From: Aphrophora alni
Taxonomy: Eukaryota > Arthropoda > Insecta > Hemiptera > Aphrophoridae
Assembly: GCA_963513935.1 (NCBI GenBank)
Contig: OY740769.1
Span: 72,061,712-72,125,711, forward strand
Length of the DNA: 64,000 nt
Direction: 5' to 3'
Below are positions 9,607 through 23,400 of the stretch, piece by piece. A program made the translations under genes and the position numbers. The notes beneath the pieces are model-generated. The model was given only the letters and a program-made list of their open reading frames with translations, was not told the origin of the DNA and made no database searches. Numbering within the stretch: position 1 is the first letter of the stretch; every line of letters starts with the position of its first letter.

Positions 9607-10469
9607 TACTTACTTTAGTGAACCCTTGAGGGATTATTATTTCGTTGGGAGAAACAGTATTTTTGTGTTACGTGACTAGTTCGTTCAAACATTCAATCTT
9701 GTTAGAGGATTTACAACTCGTAAAACACTTAACAGATATTAAAAGTGTGTTATCTATATTATGTTGTTAATTATAACCACCTACAAGTCGAATCTATGTT
9801 AGGTTATGAATGACTAAGTAAAATGGAGCAATGAATACTTACCTATTTGCTAAGTATAGTGACTCATTTCGTATGACGCACATGAGCTGATAACATTCAT
9901 TTAACAATCAAGTTGGACGAAATCATGTTCTCTGTGTACAGGGTGTGTAGGAATAGTGACAAATAAATTAACTGGTGAAAATAATAACAATTAACTTATA
10001 CAAACTGTTTTCATAGTAGGCCTACAGTAGAGTACTAAAGCCATTCAAGCACATTGAATAGGGCAGAGAGAAGAAAGAAAGGATGAACTTAATATGTGTC
10101 GGTACAAAAATACACCCTTGGAGCTTTTGTAGATGTTTTTGGATAATCAAGTTTTTTTTTAAATTGAAGGACACAGAGGAAAATGGGGAAATATCCAAAC
10201 TAATTATTTTACTTATTTTAATGGATTATTTTTAGTTTAAAGATGCGCTATAAAAGCATATGGGTAACTATGGAAATAAGGTGAAAGGTCATAACATATA
10301 TAATGGATTAAAATATACAAAGTTGAAGGTTGAAGAAAGGCAATTAAATATATCAAACTTCAATCAACTTCAAAGTGTTGATGAGCAAAATTCCTTCCTT
10401 ACCAGGTACTTATTAGTGTTGTTGCAGTAACCATACGTAGGTCACTAAGTCTGACGTAGAAGAAAGTCA

Positions 10470-13400
10470 AGCTCCATGTTACTTCATTTGGATACAAGGT
10501 GCGTGTTATTAGAAATAATAGTGCCATTGAAGTTCCAGTTTGCTATAAGGCCATTGGGAAGTAGAAATTTGAACATACTCAACGATCTTTAAAAATAGGG
10601 ATAAACATAAGAACAGACCCGAAAATTGAATGATAATGTAATCCAAAAAATCACAGATCACATTTAAATTTCATCATTCAAAGAGCGTAATAGCCAATAC
10701 TCTCAAAAAACCCGATCGAATAAATGCCAGAAACTCTCAATATAAAGAAAATATACGACTTATTTTTAACAGACTTCATAGAAAGTTTCGTATGACACAT
10801 TTTTAATACCTGTTTTAATAGGGTATTCGGATATCCTAGATCACATACTTGCACTACAAGTGACAAGCATTCGGCTCAGGTTCAGTGTCTTGATTTGGAT
10901 ATTGAAAATTCTAAAACTGTAGAGGAAAAAATCGTAAGTCTTGAAATACTTAGACAATTTGAAAATCAAATTAATTTGTAGAAGAAAAAGCATGTGTTTT
11001 TTAATAAACGCAAACCAATAAAAAGAAATCAAGTTTTGAAGCGATTGCATAGCCTTCGGTAAAAATTTACCAAATCCAAATCTTACTACTACTGTATTGA
11101 CATTTACTACAAGAGACAACTCCTTTTTTATACATTTTATATCCGCATACTATCTGACAACAGAGTTACTGTATCTATTGTGCGTACACTTAAAGCAGTA
11201 GGCAAGAAGGATGCAGTATGAGACTTTCACATTTTCTGTGACTCCTGTAGAGGACAAAACAGATTTTGCTGTGCATGAATGAAGCGCTTTGATTCAGTTT
11301 GTGTAACGTTCACCATAAGAGGACATTCGTATGTCCAAAGTGATACGGATTTGGTCTTGGTGAATCTAAAAACCCCAGGGGAAACTCTGTCAGTCAATGG
11401 AATGAAGCGTTCAAAACAGCAAGACGTAAATCCTCGCCATATGAAGATGTTGGCACGATACCCAAAGTGATACGGATTTGGTCTTGGTGAATCTAAAAAC
11501 CCCAGGGGAAACTCTGTCAGTCAATGGAATGAAGCGTTCAAAACAGCAAGACGTATATCCTCGCCATATGAAGATGTTGGCACGGGACCCAAAGTGATAC
11601 GGATTTGGTCTTGGTGAATCTAAAAACCCCAGGGGAAACTCTGTCAGTCAATGGAATGAAGCGTTCAAAACAGCAAGACGTAAATCCTCGCCATATGAAG
11701 ATGTTGGCACGGGACCCAAAGTGATACGGATTTGGTCTTGGTGAATCTAAAAACCCCAGGGGAAACTCTGTCAGTCAATGGAATGAAGCGTTCAAAACAG
11801 CAAGACGTAAATCCTCGCCATATGAAGATGTTGGCACGGGACCCAAAGTGATACGGGTATGGTCTTGGTGAATCTAAAAACCCCATTCTGTCAGTCAATG
11901 GAATGAAGCGTTCAAAACAGCAAGACGTATATCCTCGCCATATGAAGATGTTGACACGGGACCCAAAGTGATACGGGTATGGTCTTGGTGAATCTAAAAA
12001 CCCCATTCTGTCAGTCAATGGAATGAAGCGTTCAAAACAGCAAGACGTAAATCCTCGCCATATGAAGATGTTGACACGGGACCCAAAGTGATACGGGTAT
12101 GGTCTTGGTGAATCTAAAAACCCCATTCTGTCAGTCAATGGAATGAAGCGTTCAAAACAGCAAGACGTAAATCCTCGCCATATGAAGATGTTGACACGGG
12201 ACCCAAAGTGATACGGGTATGGTCTTGGTGAATCTAAAAACCCCATTCTGTCAGTCAATGGAATGAAGCGTTCAAAACAGCAAGACGTATATCCTCGCCA
12301 TATGAAGATGTTGACACGGGACCCAAAGTGATACGGGTATGGTCTTGGTGAATCTAAAAACCCCATTCTGTCAGTCAATGGAATGAAGCGTTCAAAACAG
12401 CAAGACGTATATCCTCGCCATATGAAGATGTTGACACGGAACCCAAAGTGATACGGGTATGGTCTTGGTGAATCTAAAAACCCCATTCTGTCAGTCAATG
12501 GAATGAAGCGTTCAAAACAGCAAGACGTATATCCTCGCCATATGAAGATGTTGACACGGGACCCAAAGTGATACGGGTATGGTCTTGGTGAATCTAAAAA
12601 CCCCATTCTGTCAGTCAATGGAATGAAGCATTCAAAACAGCAAGACGTATATCCTCGCCATATGAAGATGTTGACACGGGACCCAAAGTGATACGGGTAT
12701 GGTCTTGGTGAATCTAAAAACCCCATTCTGTCAGTCAATGGAATGAAGCGTTCAAAACAGCAAGACGTATATCCTCGCCATATGAAGATGTTGACACGGG
12801 ACCCAAAGTGATACGGGTATGGTCTTGGTGAATCTAAAAACCCCATTCTGTCAGTCAATGGAATGAAGCGTTCAAAACAGCAAGACGTATATCCTCGCCA
12901 TATGAAGATGTTGACACGGGACCCAAAGTGATACGGGTATGGTCTTGGTGAATCTAAAAACCCCATTCTGTCAGTCAATGGAATGAAGCGTTCAAAACAG
13001 CAAGACGTATATCCTCGCCATATGAAGATGTTGACACGGGACCTTGGTATGTTTCGTGATTGGACTGACTTTCGTACTCATCTCTTTGTTGGTAAATGTC
13101 TTTTACCCCAGTCAGACCTGTAAAAGAAATGTGAGTTCGACTATCTGACAATAAAATGATTCAGCATTGAAACACATACAATGGAGCATGGTCTTCAGAT
13201 GTTGTTATTAAAGAAGTAGAAAATATAAATGTATAAAGAAAAATCAGTCACAAAGAACAAAAAAAAAAAAAACCGAAAAAGAAGCAAAAAAAGAAAGAAA
13301 GATACAGTCCCTACAAACATGCAGCCGAAATCCTTCAACCTGAAGAGTTCATTTTTCCTGAGCAATCAAATGAGGCACCTTTATGTATTTCTCCAGCAAA

Positions 13401-13480
13401 GTTCAAGGACCTTCAGGATTTAAAACCTTATATGGATTAGAAGGAAAAATATTTCTGGACAGTTTTATATGCAGTAGATG
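10470..13480 (+). pseudogene. DUF7869-like transposon protein, decayed and interrupted by a minisatellite
   Basis: Fragments in all three plus-strand frames line up, in order, with motifs I recall from a large, poorly characterised family of arthropod and cnidarian transposon-associated proteins (DUF7869). They are NDNVIQKITDHI near 10,640, LPNPNLTTTVL near 11,070, FCDSCRGQNR near 11,240, VTFTIRGHSYVQSD near 11,310, then FGLGESKNPRGNSVSQWNEA (inside the repeat array), MFRDWTDFRTHLFVGK near 13,050, YNGAWSSDVVIKE near 13,180 and ISPAKFKDLQDLKPYMD near 13,380. Many stops and frameshifts separate them, so the gene is dead. The region between RGHSY and MFRDW has been amplified in tandem. The family call rests on remembered motifs, not a search. 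Start and end are approximate. Confidence 0.55.
11341..13041. repeat. Minisatellite: 4 x 127 bp then 10 x 120 bp
   Basis: TGATACGG recurs at 11341, 11468, 11595, 11722 and 11849 (127-bp steps), then every 120 bp to 12929. The short unit differs by losing seven bases in the CCCCAGGGGAAACTCTG segment. Units are nearly identical. Diagnostic variants are GGATTTGG versus GGGTATGG, TTGGCAC versus TTGACAC, and GTAAAT versus GTATAT. The unit derives from coding sequence of the surrounding pseudogene. Because 120 is divisible by three, a 437-codon frame stays open on the minus strand, which I regard as an artefact. Confidence 0.95.
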
Positions 13481-14833
13481 AGTGGTGCAAAGCAAACGAT
13501 TGTTGTAGCTTTGTATGAAGGTATCTACATTATTTAAAACTGTTGTGTGTGTTGTCCAATGTTGAATCGGTGATATTAAATTGATTTGTTTTGTGGATTG
13601 AAGGTTTATCTATAAGTTCCGTTCCATAAATTTGTCAATTATGTTTTCTCTCTCTTTAAAATTTTTTTAAATAGCCTTAGTTTGCGCATTTGTTACTGTT
13701 ATCTTTTTTATTTTACTAGTTTTAATTAAGGTAGGTCTAAAATTTATTTTTATAATATTATTATCAAGTCAAGATATTTTTTAAATTTTTTTATGATTTT
13801 TTTTAAGAACAATATTTATTTATCTTTAATATTTAAAAGCCGAGGATAAATTCTAACAATTTTTGTTTCAAACAGCTTTATTTTGTAACAATATAACAAT
13901 AATTATGAACATTCTTCATTTTCACGTGAGTAGGCTACATTGACTTTAACAGGAATTATAATTTTTAAATAAAAAAATCTGTGTAAGAAATTGTTTTTAT
14001 CAGTTATATCCTGTATCCTAATATGAATAAATTTCTTTAGTACAGATCTCAAACAGATTGCAACGAAAAAATCTATTTCATACAGTTTTTTTGCGAATTT
14101 CTCAAAATTTTGTGTTTGTGACATCCCAGCCTTTTTATCCTGTGGTCTTCAATTAATGATTAAAGTTGTTTTAATGAAAAATGGAAACAAATTAAAACTG
14201 CAGTACAAAAAATTGAAATTGAATTATTTTAGTTCAAAAGGAACCTTTTTTTTATTTGTTATTGTCCCACTTGCAATAACTCGGGTACTGTTCGGACTTC
14301 GGAGATGACCAGTTGTGTAGAGAGGGGGCAGCGGTCTTGTGTCATCGTTGCCAGGGAAACAAGGGTACTGGCCAAGGTCAAAAACATCACTCATTGCGTA
14401 CATGCACTGAAAAGATCAGTCTTGCAGCCCTATTTTCTTGCTTATTACAATAATAATCAATTTTGATGATATTTTCATAACAGGCCTCTAATAAGCCCTA
14501 TGCACTGTCATTGTCATTCAGGTGCATGTTTTTAGAATAGTCTGTAGTATGAGTGACAGCTCGCATCAGCCTATTATAGTAGATGCATTCTTTCCGGTAC
14601 ATCATTCGTGATCTCTAAACAGTAGATGAAAATTTATTTCTTACACGCCCCACTTGCTACACTCAGGTAGTTGTGGGGGATTACCTAATTTACTAATGGG
14701 AGCTCTGGATAATGTATAATACTACCCCCCTCATTGTAAACAATTAGTAAAAATAAACAAAAATAGTAAACTTGCTCTTTTTCTCGAGTAAAACATATTA
14801 AAATTGACAGGCCTATAATAATAAATTAAAGTA

Positions 14834-15172
14834 CAGTACCCTCAGACTAGGAGTGTGTCTGGTGTAATGAGCGTGTCCACCTGTCTACTTGTTTCCCAAA
14901 CATGACTTGACGGTACAACCCATTCCAAGAAAACTAAGTACACAAAAATGACTGCTTAGCTACATTTAATTATTAAAGTTTAGTACAAATTAATTCTTAA
15001 AAGTTTAATTTTGTAAACGTTTTATTCTTATTTACACCGACAAAAGAAACGAAAGTAGGGTAGGCGTTTACACAGTAGCATTTGAGATCTATATTTTTTT
15101 TAATTGGGGTTGTACCGCTGAAAGCAAATCTTTCCTCTCCACCCCAGACACATTTCTACCTTGAGAATACTG
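14834..15172. mobile_element. TA-flanked MITE, Tc1/mariner-like
   Basis: The left end CAGTACCCTCA and right end TGAGAATACTG form imperfect inverted repeats that extend inward through GTGTCTGG / CCAGACAC and CGGTACAACCC / GGTTGTACCG, about 90 bp per arm. TA flanks both sides (14832-14833 and 15173-15174). The 339-bp element has no coding frame. Confidence 0.5.
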
Positions 15173-16468
15173 TAATACTGATAAATTACTGTTATGTTTA
15201 AAAAGGTTAGGTTTGGTTTGACGATTAGTAATAAACTATTCTGTAAAACAAAACTGCACAATTTAGACTTAAACCTCCCGACTATTTATGGTTTTGCAAA
15301 AAGGACACTAAATGCCGAAATAAATATGAAGGGCCTTTTACTTAGATGTCAGTAAGTAGGATAACTTTTAGCATGGTTTGTAAGTAAGACTGATCGCAAA
15401 CTGCGAAACTGTTTAAAACAACCGAAGTTTATTTTAAGTTGGAGTTTAATATTAATTTGGTAATAAATGCAATTTTATAGTTGTATAGCCTACGGTCCGT
15501 AAATACGTATTTCATGTTACTAGATAGATGATGCAGCGAGTTTAAAATATGCAATGTTTAACGTTTATTTATGGTTTTTATTTTTATTTTTTTAGTTTAG
15601 TATATTTATGCTTACCATTTCACCATTATTCTTAATAAAAGTTATAAGTACGTAGTCTATTTATATTTGATTACCAGGGTCAGTTCCTTGTTCTTCTTAT
15701 CAGTTGCCATTTAAGAGTTTTTTGCAACTTGTTATATTATAAGATTATAATATATTGCATGAAGCCGATAAGTGTACAGAGAGGAAGGGGGGTGTCAAAG
15801 ACCCAGGGAGTTTACATACACCACTGTATGGATGTATTCTGTTAGGTCATATTTTGTGTAAGCACTCGGTATTCGTTGCCATACAGGAAATGAATGTCAT
15901 TTTAAAGCTGAGTTACTGAAAAATAGTAAGTTTATTTAAATTTAGATAATTATAAAGATAGATATTTTCATCAGATGTATAAAGGACTAAATATTCGAAT
16001 TTAACATTTATTTCTGAGAATAAGTAAACATACCGGTAGTTGTCATCCTAAGAAATGGTACTAAAAAATTAGGAAGAAAAGCAATACTATAAAATTTTGA
16101 CTGCAATGTTAGGTACGGCTATTGGACTAGTAGGCCTAGGCATCTTACTCTGTTGTTTTGGTTGTGATTCATATTATTGCGATTTACAAAATATGATCTG
16201 TTGTACTTTTAATATTCATTCCTCTTGACCCAAAATTGTAAAAATTGTGAAGTTCACTATAGCCTAGTTACCCACACTACAGGCAAGAAAATATACAAGA
16301 GGTAAGGTAACTAACTCTCTTTTCTCTGCCGACACGGATGAAGCGAGGTTCTTTTGAGCATATGACAGGGTTCCTCTATAAAAAGGAGCTTAGGCCTAAC
16401 CTTAAAATTGTATTTACCATAGCAACTGCGAAGCCCGTCTGAGCTTCGTTGCCGACCTACTTAGCAAG

Positions 16469-16667
16469 AGGATATTCGACTTATGAACGCGCCAAAGTTT
16501 CGCTGTACTAAACTGTTTTTTAAAAATATTTTTAAAATTTTTATTTAGTGGAAAAGAGTTGGAGGATATTTTGCTCCTCTTATGAACGCGCCAAAGTTTC
16601 GCTGTACTAAACTGTTTTATAAAAATATTTTTTAAATTTTTATTTAGTGGAAATGAGTTTATTTTGC
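16469..16667. repeat. Tandem duplication, about 99 bp
   Basis: TTATGAACGCGCCAAAG and the following approximately 80 bases, ending in TTTATTTAGTGGAAA, occur twice (starting at 16,481 and 16,580) with only a few changes. GAGGATATT precedes each copy. Confidence 0.85.
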
Positions 16668-19600
16668 TCCTTTCTTAATTATTTCTGGTTATTGACCATA
16701 CAAAGAATATGCTATTGATCTCTGCTGTGATTGTGAACATTGAATTATGTCCCATAGTCACTAAAAAAATCTAAACCTTACACAATGGACATTAGACAAC
16801 CATCAAGCGATTTTTAATCTTAGCCTTCACCTTTACACATTTTGTCCGAAAATAGTAAATATTTTGTCTTATTTTATTACAAAGCTTCATTCCCTATGAA
16901 TGAAAATGTAAGTGACAAAAATCATAATTATTGCCTAAGAATGCAGGTAGCAGTAAATAACTAATAGCAGCTAGTTGCTAGTAGTTAATCAGCTGACAAA
17001 AACAGGTTTTTAAATCAGCTGATATATAACAATTTCACAGACATCATGACTGTCAAGTCTACTCAGCCACTGTATTTATTTACTACATTGTTGAAAAACG
17101 TCATGAAAGAAGTTCATAGTTACCAAAATAATATTATTTTTAAACGCTGCACAGTTTGGTTTTGTAGTATATTTTTGTTAAATCATTATAAATTTTGTAA
17201 GTGTTGTTAAAACAGATGTAGGCCTATGGGTTTGTTTCCCTGGAGTGCAATGAAAGTTATAAGTGTAAGGTGTAATGAAAGTTTCAACCTAATATATATA
17301 TTTTTAATCAAAATGTAGAAATTGTTAGGTTCTGTTTTAAAAGTTTTTATAGAGTTGTTAATTTATTAACAATTTTGTTGGTACAATAATATTAGACCTA
17401 GCGTTTCACAGGAATCACCAATCAATTTACAGTATTTATTTCAATGAAATTAAAAGTTGAAAGTAAATACTTAACCTCAATTTTTTAGATAAATCAGCTG
17501 CTCATTGATCATTAAACATTATCCTAAAAAAATAAATTTCACTAATTTTTGTTTTATTAAAATGATAATGATCCATTCTTAACCATATTTCTTTCTTTGT
17601 ACCGGTATGTGTTGTATTTGTTTATTTCCACTGATGGAATGTACATAGGCCATCTCGAACAATGATCGAAAAGTTTGTTGAAATCTATGTCTATAAATTT
17701 TTATTTATTATGTCTCCCAATTGTATTTTATTGTTGTATAGTCCTGTTGAAATACAAAAGTTAAAATAACACTTATAAAATCTATAACCTGTAAGTTAGG
17801 CTACAGTTTGGGTTATATGTTTTATAGGTCCTAGTTCTTATTCATTTTTAATTACTTTCTAAAACAGTTCTCTCGAAATTATAGAATATTTCGTTAATTT
17901 ATAGTTTTTTATCGAAATAGAAATGTAACACAACTATATTTGATATTTAGTCCTTTCTAAAAGTTCATATTAAATTACTTTTAATATGTTACATTTAAAT
18001 ATTTTTAGGAGATACTCTTATTTCAACCATTTATAATTTAGTTTCCTTTTAAGATTGTTTATTTTCATTTTACAATTATGCTGGCTACCTTTTTTTACAA
18101 TGCAAACAATACATTTTTTTTAAATATAATATTGTAGTCCTGTAGGCTATTTACATAACATTGGTACAGTGTCTAGTTCTCGTGTATAATTAAGAAGAAA
18201 ATTGGCTAGGAAAAATTCTAGTAGCCTAAGTTTTAATTGTAATGAACAAAAAAATTAAACACTCAAGCCTATATTTGAACTTGTCAATTTTCATTTTCAT
18301 ATAGCAATTTATAGACATATTTTAATACAGGATTTTAAATTTAAAGATTTTATTACCGTGCTCAGTGTTTAAAATTATAAATTTAAAATTAACAATTTTC
18401 ATCAAGAGTTGAAGTTGATACCTTTACATTAATAACTAATATTTGAATATTTTGACTTAGTGTATTGTACAAGTTGAATTAATATTGTAAAAATATGGGT
18501 AAAATCTGTTTAATAAGACAACTGCAATTTTGAAACTGTTGATCGATCTTCTTCATGAACAAAATTGGACTTGGAAAAAATTAGTGTACCTGTAGATTGT
18601 TAACACTTAACTTTTACATAGCTCTTTATTTCTATATAGGCTAGGCCCTAGTACATATTTTTGAAAAAAGTTTATTTTGGTGGTAGAAGTGAGAAATTCA
18701 TGATTCTAACTTGTACACTATTTAAATAACTTATTTATTGTGAAATATTTTATTAAGAACTTAAGGAAAAGGATAAAATCTAAACATTTTACCATAATTG
18801 GTGAAGTTTATTTGAATGAAATAAGGCTCTAATTTTTATTGAGAAGATTTAAGTGTCTTATTATTAAACTTGTGGATTAAAGATGTAGTTTGTAAATTAA
18901 AATAAGCTAGTCCACTCCAACAAACTTCAACAATTATTTTTTAATTTAATTTTTTTAATGCGGTGTTTGAATTTTAGTAATTTTAAATCTTTTATTAAAA
19001 TAAGTATGTAAGGCGAAAGTAAAAGGCAGTTAACAAATCACATTCCTTACACATTGTTTCTTCTCTTCAAACATTGTTTGCTGCATTCTTTGAACTTAAC
19101 CAGGTATTTGTTTTTAGTTGGTGCTATGCAGGTATTAAAATGTTTTCTTTATCACCCATTCACACTACTCCTTTACTGTATAAAAATTAATTTACGTACA
19201 GTAAGTTGTAATTTATGTTGATTTTATGTTATGTGATTTCACATAGTTTAGGTTATGCATTAGGTCAATTTTTATGCAATTGTATTAATTTACTTTTTCT
19301 GATCCGTTACGTTTGTAGTGATTAAGACATTAATTTTAAAATGGTTACAGTTTCAATTTATTTGTATACTATAACGAATTCTTTATATGATATAAGATGG
19401 TAAGAAAATACTACAAATAGTTGATTGGTGCCGAGGAAAATAATAGGTTTAAATAATTACAGTATGTTACTTGTTAGTTTTCATATCAGGTTAGGTTGTT
19501 TTAGGCTATGTTTTAGTTAATTATACACTAAACAAATTAAATAATGGTAAATGTGCATTGTAGCATACATGTTGAAAATTTGCTTCTATTTTGTGAAATC

Positions 19601-19849
19601 GTTAAATACATACCTTATTATGTACAATTCACATCTTAGTAATTATGGCATTTGTGCCATACACTTATGCCATAATGTGTATTTATCTAAATAAACTCCA
19701 AGAATGAACACCCGTGAAGAGCTTTGCCTGCTAGACAAGTTTTTATAGTTTTATAAAATGTTGTTAGCATATCAAAATTCCCTAAACTGTTGTTTTAACC
19801 TTCTCAGTCAGAGTTTGCTACAAATTGTAGCTTCCCAATTTTCCTCATG

Positions 19850-19945
19850 AAGGTGGATGAACTCTGTAACTCTGTAACTCTGTTTGATCCCCATAGGGAT
19901 TGAACCCAGCCATAGGGATTGAACCCAGAACCTTTCTTTCTCATT
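19850..19945 (-). repeat. Possible tRNA-derived SINE scrap with duplicated B-box-like motif
   Basis: On the minus strand GGGTTCAATCCCTATGG appears twice in tandem. It matches the pol III B-box pattern GGTTCRANNCC. The neighbouring AACTCTGT is also repeated. No A-box, tail or target duplication was found, so this is tentative. Confidence 0.25.
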
Positions 19946-20197
19946 CTTCAGAAAATAGCTAATAATAATATTTTATTTTTCCAATGTTTATAAAGTATTT
20001 TAAGATTGGCTATTTAAATTCTTTTACCACCAATAGAAAATTTACCTAGACAATTTGAAATCTCGGACTTTGAATTGAATAATGTGTACATAATGGTGTA
20101 TTCATGTAATTTGTATATAATATATGTTTGGCAATTGGTGTATATTTGCGTTTTGCATATGTATATTTAAAATTTTTGTTCCACATTTTTGTTACAG

Positions 20198-20471
20198 CCC
20201 CCGGAGAATGAGCTGCAGAAGGTGGGTGTAGGGGGCGAACGTATTATGTCCGAACACCAGTTGCGTGTGCAGCGTTCATTACAACGCCTGAATGTGCCTG
20301 ATTGGTATCGCAATTCTACATTGCCTGCCCAAGGATTTCTGCTCAAGAGGAACAGTGATGCAGGAATTTCTCCTGTGCAAGCTGGAGCAGGATGGCCAGG
20401 TCTTGCTAACAAAACCACTTCCCTCTCAAGTTTAGGTTCCACTCAGTCTGCAGCTCCTCGAAGTCCAACAA
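20198..20471 (+). CDS. Host gene exon a (first visible), phase 0 to 1
   Basis: A 274-nt internal exon between acceptor TTTTTGTTACAG and donor A|GTAAGA. It encodes 91 residues plus one base, beginning PPENELQKVGVGGERIMSEH and containing QRSLQRLNVPDWYRNS, then a Ser-rich stretch. GC content and codon pattern stand out from the flanking AT-rich DNA. No catalytic domain is visible. The conserved-looking 'RLNVPDWYRNS' block could be a short linear motif. The one leftover base joins the next exon to make AGT (Ser), keeping the frame. Upstream coding sequence is required because the exon begins at an acceptor in phase 0. I do not recognise the gene. Confidence 0.85.
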
Positions 20472-23400
20472 GTAAGATCATTTTTAGTTCAGCCAGTAAT
20501 GAGTCCTAACCTGCATTTTAATGGGTAAAAGCTTGGAACATTAAACATTTTTCAAGATTCATTAATAAATAAATATTGAGCTTGACTTCTGAGATAATAT
20601 TAGATAGAAAAAAAAATCGAACACAAGATCTCACAAAAATTATGTTTACTTAATCAAACGCGTTTCATCGACAAAGTCGCCACCCTCAATGATACATGAG
20701 CTACAATAACAAAACTATATAACATATAGTATAGAAGTAAACATAATTTTTGTGAGATCTTGTGTTTGAGTTTTTTTTCCTATCTAAGATTATTTAACTT
20801 CAAACTTTCTTTTTAAACTGAAAAATAATACTTGAACTGACTATTCACTTTTTCATTGTAAAAAGTAAACATTACCAAATACACATACAAAAATAGGATA
20901 AGTATAGTCTAGGGTATTGCTTTCACTGAAGTAATTACAGATGACATACTTTTGTAAAATAAAGCAATATAAGCTTTCCCGAATGATTTCATTATCTACA
21001 AGAATATCGATGATCTATCAGACTAATTGTGGATGCTTAATACAAATACAATTTTTTAGAGATTTAGTTTTTGCATGACATGGGAATGTTATGGCGGTTG
21101 TAAATGGTAAGGGGTGTTTGTTTAATATGAAATAAATATATAAGAATTTATCTTTACCTATCTTATGCTTTTTGTTAAAGACAGGATTAGATAAGGTGAA
21201 GTCTATTATATAATATATAATTCAACTATTATTTAGATGAAAAACAGTTTATATACGTTTTATATATCGAAATCATCATATTTTAATACACAGAAAAACA
21301 TCTCTATGCCCAGGCATCACATAAGATAAGTGTGAATGATCATATTTAATATTTACTAGGTTGGTTAAAATGTAGTCAAAGTCTCGGTTATTAGCACAAT
21401 TTTGTTTATGTCTAAATGTACTGGTTAAAATTAGATTCTTTCATAATTATTGTGTTAAAATTTCATGGTTAAAATTAATTTCAATGGAAAAATATAGTTT
21501 TCTTTAAATAGGCTTTTGAAGTGACCAATTTGGAAGTGAATATTAGTTACTTAGTATTTATATGTGATTCTGCGTATATATTTCTATTGCAATATCTACA
21601 TGACCTATTTTTATTTATTTGATACTTTTCATTTAAAATTTTTATGATGAAAAAGTTAATAGCACATCAAAATGTTATTTTTTCTTTTTATAATTTGATA
21701 TTATAACAAGCGTTTTATAGGTTTTAAATTAATACATGTTGGAAAAAAAATTATTTTAAATATGAGAAGATGCAAATTATTCCAAATTTTAAATTATCTC
21801 TACTGTTATGTTATGTTATCGTTTAGTAATATCAGAATAAATTAAAGTAGTTTGTGCAAGAACATGTATATTAAATTTCCGTGTTATAAACAGATAAGTT
21901 TTAAAGTTTGTTAATTGAAACGGTTTGACAGTATATTTTCTTGGATTTGTCACTTTGTGCAAAAGTTAATCCAATTCAGTTTGTAGAGGTAATGGTTTGC
22001 TTTGTTGCATAAGCTTATTTTCAGATTGGATTTTAACATTGGCATCGATTCATGAGGTATTTTTGTGCCTGTTATACAGAGTTTAGAAGCTGAAATCTTA
22101 CATAATCATGTTGTCATCATGCAGTTCAATAATTTTTACAATCCTAAAGTAATTACTAATGTATACCGATATTTGTTTCTTGTAGCAGTTTAAGGCAAGG
22201 TGGGGAAAGTGCAATAACTCTGATCGAGATACTGTTTTTGTTTACAGCTTGATATGTAAAATAAAATCATAATAGTCTATTATGACATATAATTTTGGGT
22301 AATTAAAGTTGAGTATTTAAAAAATTTGGTTAAAACTAGCCATTTTTATTTGAGATATCTTGTTCAAAGTAATGTTCAAGGCAACTTTAATGTCAAATTA
22401 AACAAAATTTGTTGTGGCCAGACGATCACCATAACATAAATGTGTGTATATAAAACGTTTTAAAGAAAATGTATTTTCATGAAATATTCATCTGGTGCTG
22501 TAGTTGATAAAGTATGATAACTTAACACAAGTTATATAATGTTGTATCTGCTATCTAAACTAAACTAAACTCCATTGGTGCAACAGGCCATTAAAGGGCC
22601 TAGGCTTGCTTGACGGCTTTTCAGTCGGTAATGTGTGGGTTAGCACTTCGAATTTGCTGTCAACGTTATTCTAGACTTCTCAATGTATTTGTTATCAGCT
22701 GTATGAATTAAACTGTTTACAACAATTAGTACAATGACAAGTGCCTTATTATGAAAAGATCTGTTACTCACTTGACTTTAATTTAATCTGTAACCTTGAC
22801 CATGTTCCAGTTAACTCGAGTCGGACTAACATATATATGTTTTAATATAAAGTTAGGATAACAGTTCACAATCCTGTTTCTAGTCGTACTTCTTTGTATT
22901 TCAACACTCAAAGGCATAAACAGCTGTGTGTGAGGTTTGGGGTTGATAATAACCCTAATTTAAAACTGGCGTGTCATATTAAACATGATTGTGCTACCTA
23001 TCGAACAATAATGACCGAATTAAAATTTGGATCTGTAGGCTACAATCTGGCCAGATCATATATTGCAGACAGGATAATTAACAAAACTATTTTATTTTAA
23101 ATTGAGGCTTCAAATTTTGATATTTTATTAAGGTAATAAATATTGTTTGGCTGTACATTTTTGCTAATAAAATAAATCTACCTCCCAATTTATATTTTTA
23201 TGTTTGTTTTGTTTCTCTTTCAAGTTAAAACCTTAGTACTCTTTGTAATGACTTAAGGTGTCTGATGGAAGTTATTATGTCTTTTACTTGAGCAGTATAT
23301 GAAGTATTGAGTAAGTTTGATAATCGTCAAATATTTCAACCTTTGTTTTTTTTTTACTCATATTGACGGTTTGTGGCGTTAGAAAACTGAAAAGTGATTT

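Larger units (their letters stand above)
13490..20197. other. AT-rich non-coding stretch upstream of first visible exon
   Basis: No supported exons were found. The stretch holds the MITE at 14,834, the 99-bp duplication at 16,469 and a possible SINE scrap near 19,860, listed separately. A TATAAAAAG string occurs near 16,379 in a less AT-rich patch (16,320-16,480) and could be promoter-like, but nothing ties it to a transcript. Upstream exons of the host gene must exist here or further left, because the exon at 20,198 begins with a splice acceptor. Confidence 0.4.

Noticed and set aside
11665..12978. 437-codon minus-strand frame made of 40-residue repeats
   Set aside because: It stays open only because the repeat period is a multiple of three. 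The sense strand relates to a transposon protein, and it has no sensible start or neighbours.
11341..13041. CRISPR-like regular array
   Set aside because: The whole 120-bp unit repeats with no variable spacers, and the genome is eukaryotic. It is a minisatellite.
16370..16400. TATAAAAAG as host gene promoter
   Set aside because: A single TATA-like string in AT-rich DNA, with no linked exon or initiator that I can support.
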